From contig NZ_CP073318.1 of the NCBI RefSeq assembly GCF_018263855.1, positions 5,518,001 to 5,582,000 on the forward strand: 64,000 nucleotides of DNA, given 5' to 3'. Shown in pieces: positions 52,037-64,000 of this stretch. The notes below the pieces were generated by a model. The model ran no database searches, had not been told where the DNA came from, and worked only from the letters and a program-made list of their open reading frames with translations. Source of the DNA: Kutzneria sp. CA-103260 (lineage in GTDB: Bacteria > Actinomycetota > Actinomycetes > Mycobacteriales > Pseudonocardiaceae). Each line of letters opens with the position of its first letter. Within the stretch, counting starts at the first letter, position 1. The translations under genes and the position numbers were made by a program.

Positions 52037-54817
52037 GTGCTGTTCGAGAATGGTCTGCTGAGCACGGTCGGGCTCGAACCGAGGACAGAAGCGATCGTGC
52101 TGGCGGCGGTCGACCGGCGGACCGCGCCGGTGCGCCCCAGCGACTTCCTCGCCGCCGCGCTGTCCGCCAGCGACCGCCAGCTGCTCGCCACGATCACCAT
52201 GGCCCTGTCGCCGGACGCCGAGATCGACCACGTGCGGCAGATCATCACCGTGCACAACCCGCCCGGGTCGGCGCGCGAGGAGTTCGACGGGCAGCGCGAC
52301 CGGTTCTCCGCCGCGGCGCTGCGGGCAATGGACGAGTTCGACGCCGCGCGGGCCCGTGACCAGGCGGCGGGCTCCGAGCTGGAACTGCTCATGCTGAGTG
52401 TGATGCGGCACCTGGAGATACGGGTGCCGATCCTGGACACCGAGACCGTCGAGCGGGTGCTGCGCGAGCACATCGCGCTGGCGTCCGCGCCCCCGGCCAC
52501 GCTGTTCGAGGGGGCGTCCGGGCGGCTGCGCTCCGAGATGTTCACCGAGGCGGCGTGGGTGGTGCTCCAGAACGCGTGCGTGCGGGCCGCCGAGCTGGGC
52601 TACGACCGGGTGCTGCCGCCGCACTGCCTGCTCGCCCTGCTCGCGGAGACCGAGGGCCTGGCCGAGCGGTTGGTGCGGCTGCAGGTGCCGGCCGAGCTGG
52701 GGCCGTCCCGCGTGGCCGAGGCGGTGGCCAACGCGCTGCGGATCTCCGAGCGCGCGGCGAGTCCGCTCCAGCTCCGCCAGGAGGACCTCGGCGACGCGAC
52801 AGTCGCGCTGTTGCAGGACGCGCACCGGCTGTCCCAGGTGTGGGGCGTCGATCGGGTCGGGCCGCAGCACCTGTTGGGCGCGCTGCTGGAGGACCCGCCC
52901 GCGCGGCTGGTGTTGATACTCGAACGCGAGCCGCTGCGGCTCAACCTGGCCACCGCGCGTCGCCAGCTGGAACAGTTCCTGCGTGACGGGCAGGGAAAGC
53001 CACCGCCAGAGGTGCCGTTCCGGATACCCGGCGACCTCCTGCCGTCCGAGGACCTCACGCACACCGCCCGCACCAAGGGCATTCCGGTCGCGCCGCACCT
53101 CGACGCGCCGGTCGAGCTGATGACGCGGGCCCTGTTCCGCAAGTCCGGCAACCACGTGCTGATCACCGGCCACGCCGGGGTCGGCCGCACCGCGCTCGTG
53201 CGCGAGCTGGCCCGGCGGGCCGCCACCGGGAAGATCCAGTTCCTGCGCCACAAGCGCTTCGTGTGGGCCGACGGCCGTGACGTCGCGCCGGCCGACAGCG
53301 GCCGCAAGCTCGCCGCGGTCTTCAGCCATGTGGCCGGCCGCACCGACTTGGTGCTCTGCCTGGACGGGCTCGGGCAGCTGCTGCGCGGCGAGTCCGGCGC
53401 CGACCACCGGATGCAGTTACGGGCCGCGCTCACGCAGGGCCAGGTGCAGCTCATCGGCGTGTTGGACGCCACCGACTACGAGGACCTGTTCGCGGGCGAC
53501 CAGGCGGTGCGGTCCCTGGTCACCCGGGTGGAGCTGCGCGAGCCGGACCGGGAGATCGCGCTGGACATGGTCGACCGCGTGGCGAGCGGTCTGGCCGAGG
53601 AGTTCGGCCTGGAGATCGAGCCCAAGGCCGTGGAGCGCGCGGTGGGCCTGTGCGCCGACTACATCCTCAACGAGCGGCTGCCGCGCAAGGCCGTCGCGGT
53701 GCTGCGGCGGGCCTGCGAGGACCTCGACTTCGAGCGCACGGTGATGGACGGCGAGCGTCAGCGCGTCACGACCGAGGACGTGATCACGGTGGTCGCGCGG
53801 CTTTCCGGCGTGCCCGAGGGGCAGCTGTCCGGAATCGACCCGGCGGCCGGCGAGGACTACGAGAAGGCGCTGGGCGCGGAGGTTGTCGGCCAGGAGCACG
53901 CGGTCAAGGCGGTCGCCGAGGAGCTGCGCCTGATCAAGTTCGGTTTGCGGGCCGGCTCGGTGCTGTTCTTCGCCGGCTTGACCGGCACCGGCAAGTCCGA
54001 GCTGGCCAAGACGCTGGCCCGGTTCTACTCGGCGTCCAAGAAGCTCCAGGTCTACACGATGGGCAACTTCCTCGAAGGGCACTCGGTCAGCGGCATCATC
54101 GGCGTGCCCGCCGGCTACGTCGGCCACGAGCGCGGCGGCCGGCTGATCAACGACCTGAACGCCGACCCGTACTGCGTGTTCCTGCTCGACGAGGCCGAGA
54201 AGGCCCATCCTGACGTGTGGAAGCCGTTCCTCAACCTGTTCGACGAGGGCTGGATCGAGGACCAGCGCGGCGTCCGCGCGCACGCCGACCGGGCCATCTT
54301 CATCCTCACGTCGAACGCGGGCAGCGACAAGATCGCGCAGCTGCACCGGGAAGGCGCCACCCCGGCCGGCGTCGAGCGGGCCGTGCGCGACCACCTGCCG
54401 ACGATGCGCCACCATCACTCCCGCGAGGTGGTCTTCCCACCGGAGTTCCTGGCCCGCATCCAGCGGATCATCGTGTTCAACCCGCTCGACCGGGCGGCGA
54501 TGGGCGGCATCACCCGGAAGGTCCTTGAGCAGCGGCAGCGGTTCTGGGCTACCAGGGACAAGCAACTGGAAGTGCCGGAGACATTGGTGGAGCACATCGC
54601 CGACCTGGCCGACAGGCGCAACCGTGACGCGAACGGCCAGGAGGGCGGACGCATCGTCAAGAAGCTGATCGCCGAGTGGGTCGAGGACCCGATCGTGCGC
54701 GCGGCGACCCGCGACCAGCGGGCCTACCAGACGTGCGACCGGATCGAGCTGGTCCATCGCGGACAGGACGTCGACGTCGTGTTCACCTCGGCGGTCGACT
54801 CGGGACGGCACGGGTGA
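52037..54817 (+). CDS. ClpB/ClpA-like double AAA+ ATPase with degenerate first ring
   Basis: 926 residues from a GTG with TGAGG six bases upstream; an in-frame GTG at 52016 is the alternative. The N-terminal third holds Clp-N-like repeats (FTEAAWVVLQNACVRAAELG, LGDATVALLQDAHRLSQVWG). AAA domain 1 has GHAGVGRTALV (378), with Arg for the Walker A Lys, and LVLCLDGLGQLL, without the Walker B Glu. AAA domain 2 is intact: GLTGTGKSELAK (647), CVFLLDEAEKAHP (about 713), sensor ILTSNAG and an Arg in PPEFLARIQRI. So ring 2 should hydrolyse ATP while ring 1 may only bind it or hold shape. No ClpP-binding loop is obvious. It opens an operon of overlapping genes. Confidence 0.88.
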   Translation: MLFENGLLSTVGLEPRTEAIVLAAVDRRTAPVRPSDFLAAALSASDRQLLATITMALSPDAEIDHVRQIITVHNPPGSAREEFDGQRDRFSAAALRAMDEFDAARARDQAAGSELELLMLSVMRHLEIRVPILDTETVERVLREHIALASAPPATLFEGASGRLRSEMFTEAAWVVLQNACVRAAELGYDRVLPPHCLLALLAETEGLAERLVRLQVPAELGPSRVAEAVANALRISERAASPLQLRQEDLGDATVALLQDAHRLSQVWGVDRVGPQHLLGALLEDPPARLVLILEREPLRLNLATARRQLEQFLRDGQGKPPPEVPFRIPGDLLPSEDLTHTARTKGIPVAPHLDAPVELMTRALFRKSGNHVLITGHAGVGRTALVRELARRAATGKIQFLRHKRFVWADGRDVAPADSGRKLAAVFSHVAGRTDLVLCLDGLGQLLRGESGADHRMQLRAALTQGQVQLIGVLDATDYEDLFAGDQAVRSLVTRVELREPDREIALDMVDRVASGLAEEFGLEIEPKAVERAVGLCADYILNERLPRKAVAVLRRACEDLDFERTVMDGERQRVTTEDVITVVARLSGVPEGQLSGIDPAAGEDYEKALGAEVVGQEHAVKAVAEELRLIKFGLRAGSVLFFAGLTGTGKSELAKTLARFYSASKKLQVYTMGNFLEGHSVSGIIGVPAGYVGHERGGRLINDLNADPYCVFLLDEAEKAHPDVWKPFLNLFDEGWIEDQRGVRAHADRAIFILTSNAGSDKIAQLHREGATPAGVERAVRDHLPTMRHHHSREVVFPPEFLARIQRIIVFNPLDRAAMGGITRKVLEQRQRFWATRDKQLEVPETLVEHIADLADRRNRDANGQEGGRIVKKLIAEWVEDPIVRAATRDQRAYQTCDRIELVHRGQDVDVVFTSAVDSGRHG

Positions 54818-56055
54818 GCGCCCGCGACCTCGAGGGACAGACCATCGGCGACTACCGGTTGGAGGCGTTCCTCGGCGAGGGCGCGTTCGGCGCGGTCTTC
54901 CGCAGCACGCAGCTGGCCCTCGACCGGCCGCTGCGCCGGGTGGCGGTCAAGCTGTCCCACCGCACGGACCTGCGCGCCGACGAAGCGGTCGAGCTGCTTG
55001 GCGACGCGTTCATGCTGGCCGACGCCATGGACCAGATCACCGATACGGCGGCCAAGCTGCACCTGGTGCACGTGTTCGACGCCGGGCTCACCGCCGAGGA
55101 CGGCCGCGCCTTCCTGGCCATGGAGTACGTCGAGGGCATCAGCCTGGCCGACCGGATCGCCGGGCAGGGCCGGCTCGACGCCGAGCAGCTCACCACCTGG
55201 GCGGTCCAGATCGCGAGCGCGCTGGGCGCGCTGCACCGGCTGGCCCGGCCGCTGATGCACCGCGACCTCAAGCCGGACAACGTGATGCTCGGTCTGGACA
55301 ACCGGGTGCGGCTGATCGACTTCGGCCTGGCCGTCCGGCACGGGGAATCGCGCCGCTCCGACGGGGTGGCCGGCACGGTCGGCTACATGGCGCCGGAGGC
55401 GTCCTCGGGCAAGAGCACGCCGGCCTCGGACGTCTACTCGCTCGGCGTGCTGATGTACGAGGGGCTGACCGGACAGCACCCGTTCCGCGCCCTCGTGCCG
55501 CCGGTCGGCCTGTCCGACGACGAGCAGGACGACTGGCTGCTTCAGGCGAAGCGGCGGCACTCGGTCGTGCCCCCGTCGGCGCTGAGCAACACCGTGACCC
55601 CGAAGCTCGACCGCATCGTGCTGCGGTGCCTGAAGTACGAACCACACGAACGGTTTCGGGACGCGGCCGAGCTGCACGCCGCCCTCACGCGCAAGTCGTC
55701 GCCTGCTCCCAAGAAGGAATCGACGCAGGCTGACGGAGACAAGTCCACCCGACGCCTGAGGGAGGCGCGGGAGGAGGTGGAGCGGGAGCTTGCCACGACC
55801 CAGACCCGCGTGGATCGCTTCGACCTCCTGCGCACGTCGGCCGAGCTGCACAGCAAGCTGGGCGAACACGCCGAGGCCGCGAGCCGGCTGCGCGAGGCGT
55901 GGGAGATGACCAAGGACACGGGCCTGGTGCCGGACACCCACGGGCGGGTGCGCCTGCTGACCGAGCTGGCGGACGCGTATCGCCGTGCTGGCAACGAGTT
56001 CCAGGCCAAGCGCTTCGAGGCGGACCGGAGCCGGGAACGGGGCGGCGGCCGGTGA
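54814..56055 (+). CDS. Soluble Ser/Thr protein kinase
   Basis: 413 residues, overlapping the Clp-like gene by GTGA. All kinase motifs are present: glycine loop FLGEGAFGAVF (about 20), VAVKL, catalytic HRDLKPDN (about 150), DFGLAV and YMAPEAS. After the kinase domain (to about 300) comes a charged helical tail with TPR-like pairs (LRTSAELHSKLGEHAEAASR, LLTELADAYRRAGNEFQAKR). There is no transmembrane or PASTA segment, so it acts in the cytoplasm, probably on proteins of the same operon. Confidence 0.92.
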   Translation: MSARDLEGQTIGDYRLEAFLGEGAFGAVFRSTQLALDRPLRRVAVKLSHRTDLRADEAVELLGDAFMLADAMDQITDTAAKLHLVHVFDAGLTAEDGRAFLAMEYVEGISLADRIAGQGRLDAEQLTTWAVQIASALGALHRLARPLMHRDLKPDNVMLGLDNRVRLIDFGLAVRHGESRRSDGVAGTVGYMAPEASSGKSTPASDVYSLGVLMYEGLTGQHPFRALVPPVGLSDDEQDDWLLQAKRRHSVVPPSALSNTVTPKLDRIVLRCLKYEPHERFRDAAELHAALTRKSSPAPKKESTQADGDKSTRRLREAREEVERELATTQTRVDRFDLLRTSAELHSKLGEHAEAASRLREAWEMTKDTGLVPDTHGRVRLLTELADAYRRAGNEFQAKRFEADRSRERGGGR

Positions 56056-59000
56056 CCCGACCACAACAGTCGTTCGTGGGAAGGCTCACCCGGCGCGGAC
56101 GGCTGCGCAACCAGTGGGCGGCCGCGCTCGCGGAGCCGGATCCGGCGCGCCGCCAACGGCTCCTGCTCGATCTGCAACCGGAGTTCAGCGCGCACGCCAA
56201 GTCGCTCGCGCCGCTCTGGCCGCCGTACGTCCACAGCGTGCTGGCGACCGGCTGGCTGACCTCCGACGACCTGGGCGACCTCGAGGCCCGGGGCGCGATG
56301 GTGGCGGACGGCTCGCGGGGGCGGCTGAGCCTGGCCGACGCGTGGTCGCCGCTGATCGCCGCCCGCGACCACCGCGGCGAGCACGCCATCGCGAACGACC
56401 GGATCGCCGCCCTGTACTGGTGGTCGGGCCTGCCCGAAGCGGAGCGGGCGGCCGTGGCCCGGCAGCTGGCCCGGCGCGGCGCCGACGGTCCGAACTTCCG
56501 GTCCGTCTACGTCAACCACCTGTCCAACAGCACGCCGCCGGCCGCCGAGCCGGAGATGGCGGCGATCCTCGCGTCCGCGCTGGTGGTCGGGTTCGGCGTC
56601 GAGCGGTCCCAGCTCGTCGCGGCCAGTGAGTTGGCCGCCGGCCTGCGCGAGGCCGGCGTGACGCTGCCCAGGATCGACCTCGCGCTGGGGATGCGGGCCC
56701 TACTCGTCGAGGACGACCCGAAGACGGCGGCCCTGGCGCTGGAGTCCTCGTGGAAGCGGGACCGGGACGACGTCTCGCTGGCGGGGCTGGTGTCCGCGTG
56801 GCTACGGGTCGGGGCGCACGACCGCATCGCCGCCGTTGTGCCCCAACAGAACGTCCCGCGAGTGGTGGCCGAACTGGCCGAGCTGAGCGCCGTACTGCGC
56901 TGGCTTGACGACGCCGAGGTCGCCGGCCTGTGCCCGGCCAACGCGGCCCGGCTCGCCGAACTGAAGCTGGCCGTGGAAGCCGGCGAATGGCTGGACTACG
57001 CGATCGCCCGCGCGCACCTGCTGGAGGGTGACGCCTTGGGCGCGGCGCGGATCATGGTGCCGCTCGCCGACTCCCATCCCGACCGTCCGGACTGGAACTA
57101 CCACGCGGCGTGGGCACTTCTGCTGACCGGAGACCGCGACGGGGTGGCCGCCCGGTTCGACGCGGCCGCCGGGTCGGCGCAGCGGTGGGCCGTCGGCCTC
57201 CTGCTGATGGAAGCCGACCCCGGCGCCGCGGACGAGGTCGTCACGAAGATCACTGACGACGGGCTGTCCCCCGCCGCCGGGATCGTGACGGCCCGCGCGT
57301 CGCTGATCCACTCCGGCTCCGCGCCGCCCCTGCCCGACCACGAGGACGGCGATTCGGTCACGGCGAGCATGGAGCGCGTGCGCGGCGGCGTCGCCGCGGG
57401 CCTGGCCGCGCCGAACTCGAACGACACCAAGAAGTGGTTGCACGACAAGTGGTTCACCCGGCTGCCGCTGGCCGACCAGCTGGTGTGGGCCGGGCTCGGC
57501 TACTTCGAGACCGGACTGCTCAGGCACGCGGCCGACGGGCTGGGATACCAGCGGGCGGCGCTGGTGCTGTCGGTGCACACCGCCGATCCGAGCCGCCTGG
57601 GGCGGCTGAGCCAGCGGTCGGACCCGACCATCGAGCTGCTCCGGGCGTGGGCGGAACCCGACACCGCCGATGCCCGGCTGACGGCGCTGCTCGCGCGGGA
57701 TGAGCGGCGGGCCCACTACGCCCGTGGGCAGTTGCTGCTCACGACTGCGGATTTCGCGGCCGCGGCAGAGGAATTCCGTGCCGCCGCCAAACAGGGCGAC
57801 CGGGTGCCGCGCGATGCCGCGCTGGCCTGGCGGGCCGCCGCTTGCGCCGCCGGCGCGAGCGACGACACACGAGCAACGGGGTGGTGGTGGCACCTGCGGT
57901 GGGACGGGGACGGTGCGCCCGCCTGGCTCTCATGGGCGGCGGCGCTGCTCACGTTGGACGACACGACGGCCACGGGCCAGGTCGCGGGGCGGCACCTCGT
58001 CACCGTGCTGACACGCGCGGACGCCCCGTCCACGGCCGCGATCCAGGGCGCCGCGGCCGCGATGGCCAAGGCCTGTCTCACCGCCAGCGACCCGAACCGC
58101 GCGGTGGCCCTCGCCGCCTTGTTGGACGAACTCGCCGCGGTCACCGGCCATCCCGAAGCGTTGCGTATGCGGCAGCTGGCGGCGGCCGGCCTCGCGCGAG
58201 GCAGCGATGCCGCGCTGGAACTCACCGTCACCGACGGACCGACCGCCCTGGTCGTCGCGGAACACGCGCTGGCCGGCGGGGACACAGACCTTGCGGTGCA
58301 AGCACTCCGGGCCGCCGAGTCCGAGTTCTGCGGTCTGGCGGCAGCGGTGTTGGCCGGCACCGCGGGCGCACTGCCGGAGCTGGGGCCTCAGATCGGGCTG
58401 GCCACGAGGCTGCTCGTCGCGGCAGCGCAGGCGGCCGAAAACCCCGCGCTCGCAGTGCAGACCTTGGCACCGGTGCTCCGTGAGCACGACCTGACCGGCA
58501 TCGTCGACCTGCGCAACGTCCTCACACACCTGCGAGCGGGGCTGAGCAGCCGACGGGTGCCCGAGCACCTGCGCCAGCTCGTGCGCCAGGTCGCGCCCTC
58601 GCTGGACCCGCTGGCCGCCGCGCGCCACCTGACCGGCATCGGCGATCACGAGGCGGCCGATCCCTTGTGGCGCAAGGCGATCAACCAGCCGGACGGCACC
58701 GCCCGCACGGAGTACGCCGCCGTGCTGTGCCATCGGGCGGTCCTGGCCCGGCGGCAGGGCGACGACCTGCTGGCCGCCGGCCACCTGCTGCTGGCGGCCC
58801 GGGTCGCGGAGACCACCACCCCGCAGTTCAAGCTGCTCCCGGGGCGGGAGGTCACCGGGTTTCGGGTCACCGACCGGCGCGGCGCCAAGCGGGACAAGAA
58901 CCTGGACGCCACTGAGGCCGCTCTCGTCGACGCCCGGGCTCAAGGCAACGAGATGCTGATGCTGCTGTGCGTCGAGCGGCTGCGCGCGCACCGCCGCGAC

Positions 59001-60503
59001 GGCGCGCCGTCCGAGTCCCACCTTGTCGTGCGGGCCGAGCAACTCGTGTTGAGCACGTGTGTGAACCGCCTGTTCCAGTACCAGTTTCCCGGTGACGGCA
59101 CCCGTGAGCACCACGGGCGGCATCACCTGCTCGAACGCGCCCTCAGCGGCGACGGCGACGTCCTGTTCGCCCTGCTCGACGAGAACCGGCATGGCGCACT
59201 GGCGGCGTGGGACCGGTTCCTGCCCGAACGCGGCGTCGCCCTCCCGCTGCGCCACACCCTGGCCGTGGTCCACCGTGAGCGGGCACTGGCCACTCCCGAC
59301 GCGGCCGCCGCGCTCGTGACGGCAACCCTGCTGTGGTCGAGGCTGCTGAGCACCGAGGACTTCTGGGCCGGCATGAGCGAGGCAATCCGCGGTGACGAAC
59401 GCCGGCTACGGACCGAGGTGATGCGGGAACTGCTGTCCGAGCACAGCGTCCGCGGCCAGCGGGCGTTGGCCGCCAAGGACAAGACCACCGCGAAGGCGCA
59501 CCTTCGTTGCCTGGTCGAGTGCGCCGGCGACGGCATGGCCGTTGACGAGGCCCTCACCCGGGCGCACCTGCCCATCCCGGTTCCCGACGACCCGAAGCGG
59601 TTCGCCGACGTCGCCGCCGTGGCCAAGGAGGCCCTCGACGGCTGGGTCGGCGACCTGCTCGACGCCGCCCGCGCGGCGGCCGACGATCCGAAGGCGATCG
59701 CCGCGCAGCCGAAGGGAATCAGGCGCGACTACAAGAGCGGGATCGAGGTCCTGCGGCCGTTCCTCGGCCTGGGCATCCCGGTCCGGGCGGTGCTGCTGAC
59801 CGGGCTCGGCTGGTACAACGACTGGCGCTCCGACCTCGGCCACCGCGGGGACTGGGACGACCAGGCCGAGGTGGGGGTGGCCGCCACTCCGCTGGCCGAC
59901 GACCTGGAGTCGTTGTGCGGCAAGGAGAAGATGCTGGACGTCGCGAACCAGGCGATATCCCGGCACCACATGTTCCTCGGCACGCCGCTGGAGGACCAGG
60001 CCAAGTCGATCTCCAGCTACGAGCAGGCGCTGGACTGGAACCCGGGCAACACCGACGCCGAGCGCCTGCTGACGAAGTCGCTGCTGGCGCGGGCCAGGCA
60101 GCGGGTGCGGAAGGGGTCCACCAGCGCCGCCCGCGCCGACCTGCGACGGGCCCTCGACTCCAACCCCCCGCCCGGCGTCCGCGCGGACGTCGAGGCCGAA
60201 CTTGTCAACATCGAGACCACCTCCGTCCTCCTCGACCTGGCCAAGGCGCTGTACTCCGATCAGTGGGACACGGTCGAGGACATCGTGCGCGACCGGACCA
60301 CCGACGTGAACGCCGCGGAGGTGGCGGTGCTGCTGAACAAGCGAGCCACCGCCATGGCCAACGAGGTGATCAACGCGCTGCCCTCGCGCACCCGCACGAC
60401 GAAGCTGGCCAGGAGCCACACGCTGCTCAAGGACGCCAGCAGGCTCGATCCAGCGAACACGACCATCCAGCGCAACCTCAACGGGGTGAGCCGACGCCTG
60501 TGA
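56052..60503 (+). CDS. Giant helical-repeat (TPR-like) scaffold protein
   Basis: 1483 residues, overlapping the kinase gene by GTGA. It is almost all alpha-helical, Ala/Leu/Arg-rich, with degenerate TPR-like pairs such as ARAHLLEGDALGAARIMVPL and HYARGQLLLTTADFAAAAEE, and clearer units near the end (SYEQALDWNPGNTDAERLLT). No enzymatic motif, signal peptide or membrane helix was found. I do not recognise the family. In this operon it is best read as a scaffold or sensor linking kinase and chaperones. Confidence 0.8.
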   Translation: MTRPQQSFVGRLTRRGRLRNQWAAALAEPDPARRQRLLLDLQPEFSAHAKSLAPLWPPYVHSVLATGWLTSDDLGDLEARGAMVADGSRGRLSLADAWSPLIAARDHRGEHAIANDRIAALYWWSGLPEAERAAVARQLARRGADGPNFRSVYVNHLSNSTPPAAEPEMAAILASALVVGFGVERSQLVAASELAAGLREAGVTLPRIDLALGMRALLVEDDPKTAALALESSWKRDRDDVSLAGLVSAWLRVGAHDRIAAVVPQQNVPRVVAELAELSAVLRWLDDAEVAGLCPANAARLAELKLAVEAGEWLDYAIARAHLLEGDALGAARIMVPLADSHPDRPDWNYHAAWALLLTGDRDGVAARFDAAAGSAQRWAVGLLLMEADPGAADEVVTKITDDGLSPAAGIVTARASLIHSGSAPPLPDHEDGDSVTASMERVRGGVAAGLAAPNSNDTKKWLHDKWFTRLPLADQLVWAGLGYFETGLLRHAADGLGYQRAALVLSVHTADPSRLGRLSQRSDPTIELLRAWAEPDTADARLTALLARDERRAHYARGQLLLTTADFAAAAEEFRAAAKQGDRVPRDAALAWRAAACAAGASDDTRATGWWWHLRWDGDGAPAWLSWAAALLTLDDTTATGQVAGRHLVTVLTRADAPSTAAIQGAAAAMAKACLTASDPNRAVALAALLDELAAVTGHPEALRMRQLAAAGLARGSDAALELTVTDGPTALVVAEHALAGGDTDLAVQALRAAESEFCGLAAAVLAGTAGALPELGPQIGLATRLLVAAAQAAENPALAVQTLAPVLREHDLTGIVDLRNVLTHLRAGLSSRRVPEHLRQLVRQVAPSLDPLAAARHLTGIGDHEAADPLWRKAINQPDGTARTEYAAVLCHRAVLARRQGDDLLAAGHLLLAARVAETTTPQFKLLPGREVTGFRVTDRRGAKRDKNLDATEAALVDARAQGNEMLMLLCVERLRAHRRDGAPSESHLVVRAEQLVLSTCVNRLFQYQFPGDGTREHHGRHHLLERALSGDGDVLFALLDENRHGALAAWDRFLPERGVALPLRHTLAVVHRERALATPDAAAALVTATLLWSRLLSTEDFWAGMSEAIRGDERRLRTEVMRELLSEHSVRGQRALAAKDKTTAKAHLRCLVECAGDGMAVDEALTRAHLPIPVPDDPKRFADVAAVAKEALDGWVGDLLDAARAAADDPKAIAAQPKGIRRDYKSGIEVLRPFLGLGIPVRAVLLTGLGWYNDWRSDLGHRGDWDDQAEVGVAATPLADDLESLCGKEKMLDVANQAISRHHMFLGTPLEDQAKSISSYEQALDWNPGNTDAERLLTKSLLARARQRVRKGSTSAARADLRRALDSNPPPGVRADVEAELVNIETTSVLLDLAKALYSDQWDTVEDIVRDRTTDVNAAEVAVLLNKRATAMANEVINALPSRTRTTKLARSHTLLKDASRLDPANTTIQRNLNGVSRRL

Positions 60504-60946
60504 ACCGCAATCCCTTCCACGTCCTCCAGTTGCCGACGGACGCGACGGCCGAGACGATCGTCCGCCGCGCCGCCGAAGCCGCCGAACTGGCCGAGACCGA
60601 CGCCGAACGGCACGCCGTCATCGAGGCGCGGCGTGAGCTGATCACGCACCCGGCCGTCCGGCTCGGCCACGAGCTGCTGGAGGTCCCCGACAGCGACTAC
60701 CGCGACCAGGACTGGGAGGCGTTCGAGCATCAGCACAAACGCGATCCCGTGGACTTCACGGCCCTCGCCGCCGGCGCCGAACCGCTGCGGCCGGCGGACT
60801 TCACCCTGGCCGCCGTACTCGGGATGGCCGCCGACGAGGCCGTGGTCCCGCCGGAGCCGGACCTGCCGGCCGCGCTCGCCGACCCGCCGGTGCGCCCGGC
60901 CTGGGACACGCCACCGCTGGAGGTTCGCCATGTCCTCTTCGGCTGA
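60500..60946 (+). CDS. J-domain-like small protein lacking the HPD motif
   Basis: 148 residues from a GTG overlapping the previous stop. The opening NPFHVLQLPTDATAETIVRR resembles the first helices of a J domain, and AVIEARRELITHPAVRLGHE the later helix, but the His-Pro-Asp loop that activates Hsp70 ATPase is absent. The C-terminal part is proline-rich. Placed directly before GrpE-like and Hsp70 genes, it probably tethers clients or the scaffold to the Hsp70 rather than acting as a normal co-chaperone. Confidence 0.65.
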   Translation: MNRNPFHVLQLPTDATAETIVRRAAEAAELAETDAERHAVIEARRELITHPAVRLGHELLEVPDSDYRDQDWEAFEHQHKRDPVDFTALAAGAEPLRPADFTLAAVLGMAADEAVVPPEPDLPAALADPPVRPAWDTPPLEVRHVLFG

Positions 60947-61477
60947 CTCGCTGCCGCCGCCCTTCCCGCTCGACTGGTCGAGCTTCCAGGAACGGCCGGT
61001 GGCCGCCCCGGTCGAGCTGCTCTCCCCCGCCGCGGAGCTGGCCGCCGCGTTGCAGCGCTGTCGGCGCGAGCTGACCGCCGAGCGCGCCGCGGCCGCCGAC
61101 GCCGCCGCGAAGGCCCGCGCCGACGCCGCCGAACAGGCGGTGCTGGTCCACCAGCTCGCCGCCGCGCTGGATCGGCACGACCAGGCGCTGGCCGACGCCG
61201 GGCTGGAACGGGCCCGCAAGACCCTGCGGATCGTGCACAAGCAGATGCTGACCGCGCTCGAGGACAGCGGGCTGAGCGTGGTGGACCCGCTCGGCCGGCC
61301 GTTCCGCGAGATCGCCGACTCCGTCGAGGTCCTGGCCTGGCGGCACGGCGACGAGTTCGACGGCGAGGTCGTCGCCGAGACGCTCAAGCCGATCATCCGC
61401 CACGGCGCCGAGGTGATCCGCCAAGGCGAAGTGATCATGGGCGCGCCGGCGCCGGACAGTGACGAGGAAGACGTGTG

Positions 61478-61478
<1 letters not shown>
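60930..61478 (+). CDS. GrpE-like nucleotide exchange factor
   Basis: 182 residues, starting inside the previous gene (17-base overlap). A long N-terminal coiled coil (LAAALQRCRRELTAERAAAA and following) leads to a GrpE-like C-terminal region: LSVVDPLGRPFREIADSVEV, HGDEFDGEVVAETL, VIRQGEVIMGAP. GrpE releases ADP from Hsp70. This copy is divergent and sits before the Hsp70 gene, so it is probably dedicated to that chaperone. Confidence 0.78.

Positions 61479-64000
<2,522 letters not shown>

Noticed and set aside
49561-54817. The locus as a standard ClpP-type protease
   Set aside because: No ClpP gene or ClpP-binding loop is visible. The only protease is the CHAT protein, which is a different fold.

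Overview
The window is high-GC DNA with actinobacterial gene content: an SsgA-like sporulation protein, ECF sigma/anti-sigma genes, a StrR-like activator, GPP34 proteins and many GTG starts. A filamentous actinomycete, probably of the Pseudonocardiales, is the best guess; this is inferred from gene content only.

Layout. (1) 1-11.3 kb, minus strand: part of a nonribosomal peptide cluster. An HTH/NB-ARC/TPR regulator and a StrR-like ParB-domain regulator are followed by a C-A-T-C NRPS, two luciferase-like flavin monooxygenases and a discrete adenylation protein that leaves the window. (2) 11.4-15.1 kb: a core-like segment with tRNA-Val(GAC), tRNA-Cys, tRNA-Gly, ssgA-like, an ECF sigma factor, its anti-sigma factor, a TIGR02611 membrane protein and tRNA-Val(CAC). 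An integrase remnant lies against the 3' end of each tRNA-Val. (3) 15.1-48.2 kb: stacked integrative-element remnants. The last 44 bases of tRNA-Val(CAC), plus one base, recur identically at 33.5 and 48.2 kb. Each copy is followed by a strong hairpin and the C-terminal end of a different tyrosine recombinase on the opposite strand. Cargo includes a mirror-image duplication (GPP34, MBL hydrolase and an AraC promoter), an HxlR-controlled oxidoreductase, a flavin monooxygenase with an upstream palindrome resembling the rifamycin-associated element, a TetR-SDR pair with matching operators, a deaminase-toxin fragment with an Imm1 immunity gene, an OLD-family nuclease, and many decayed insertion sequences.

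(4) 49.5-64.0 kb: the most striking locus. A CHAT (caspase-like) protease carrying Clp-N-like repeats and a small EACC1-like protein are divergent from a tightly overlapping operon. That operon encodes a ClpB-like double AAA+ ATPase with a degenerate first ring, a soluble Ser/Thr kinase, a 1483-residue helical-repeat protein, a J-like protein without HPD, a GrpE-like protein and an Hsp70. I read it as a chaperone-gated protease system, probably for biological conflict or stress: kinase and Hsp70/Clp machinery would sense or remodel a target and control the protease. The domain calls come from the sequence; the mechanism is inference.
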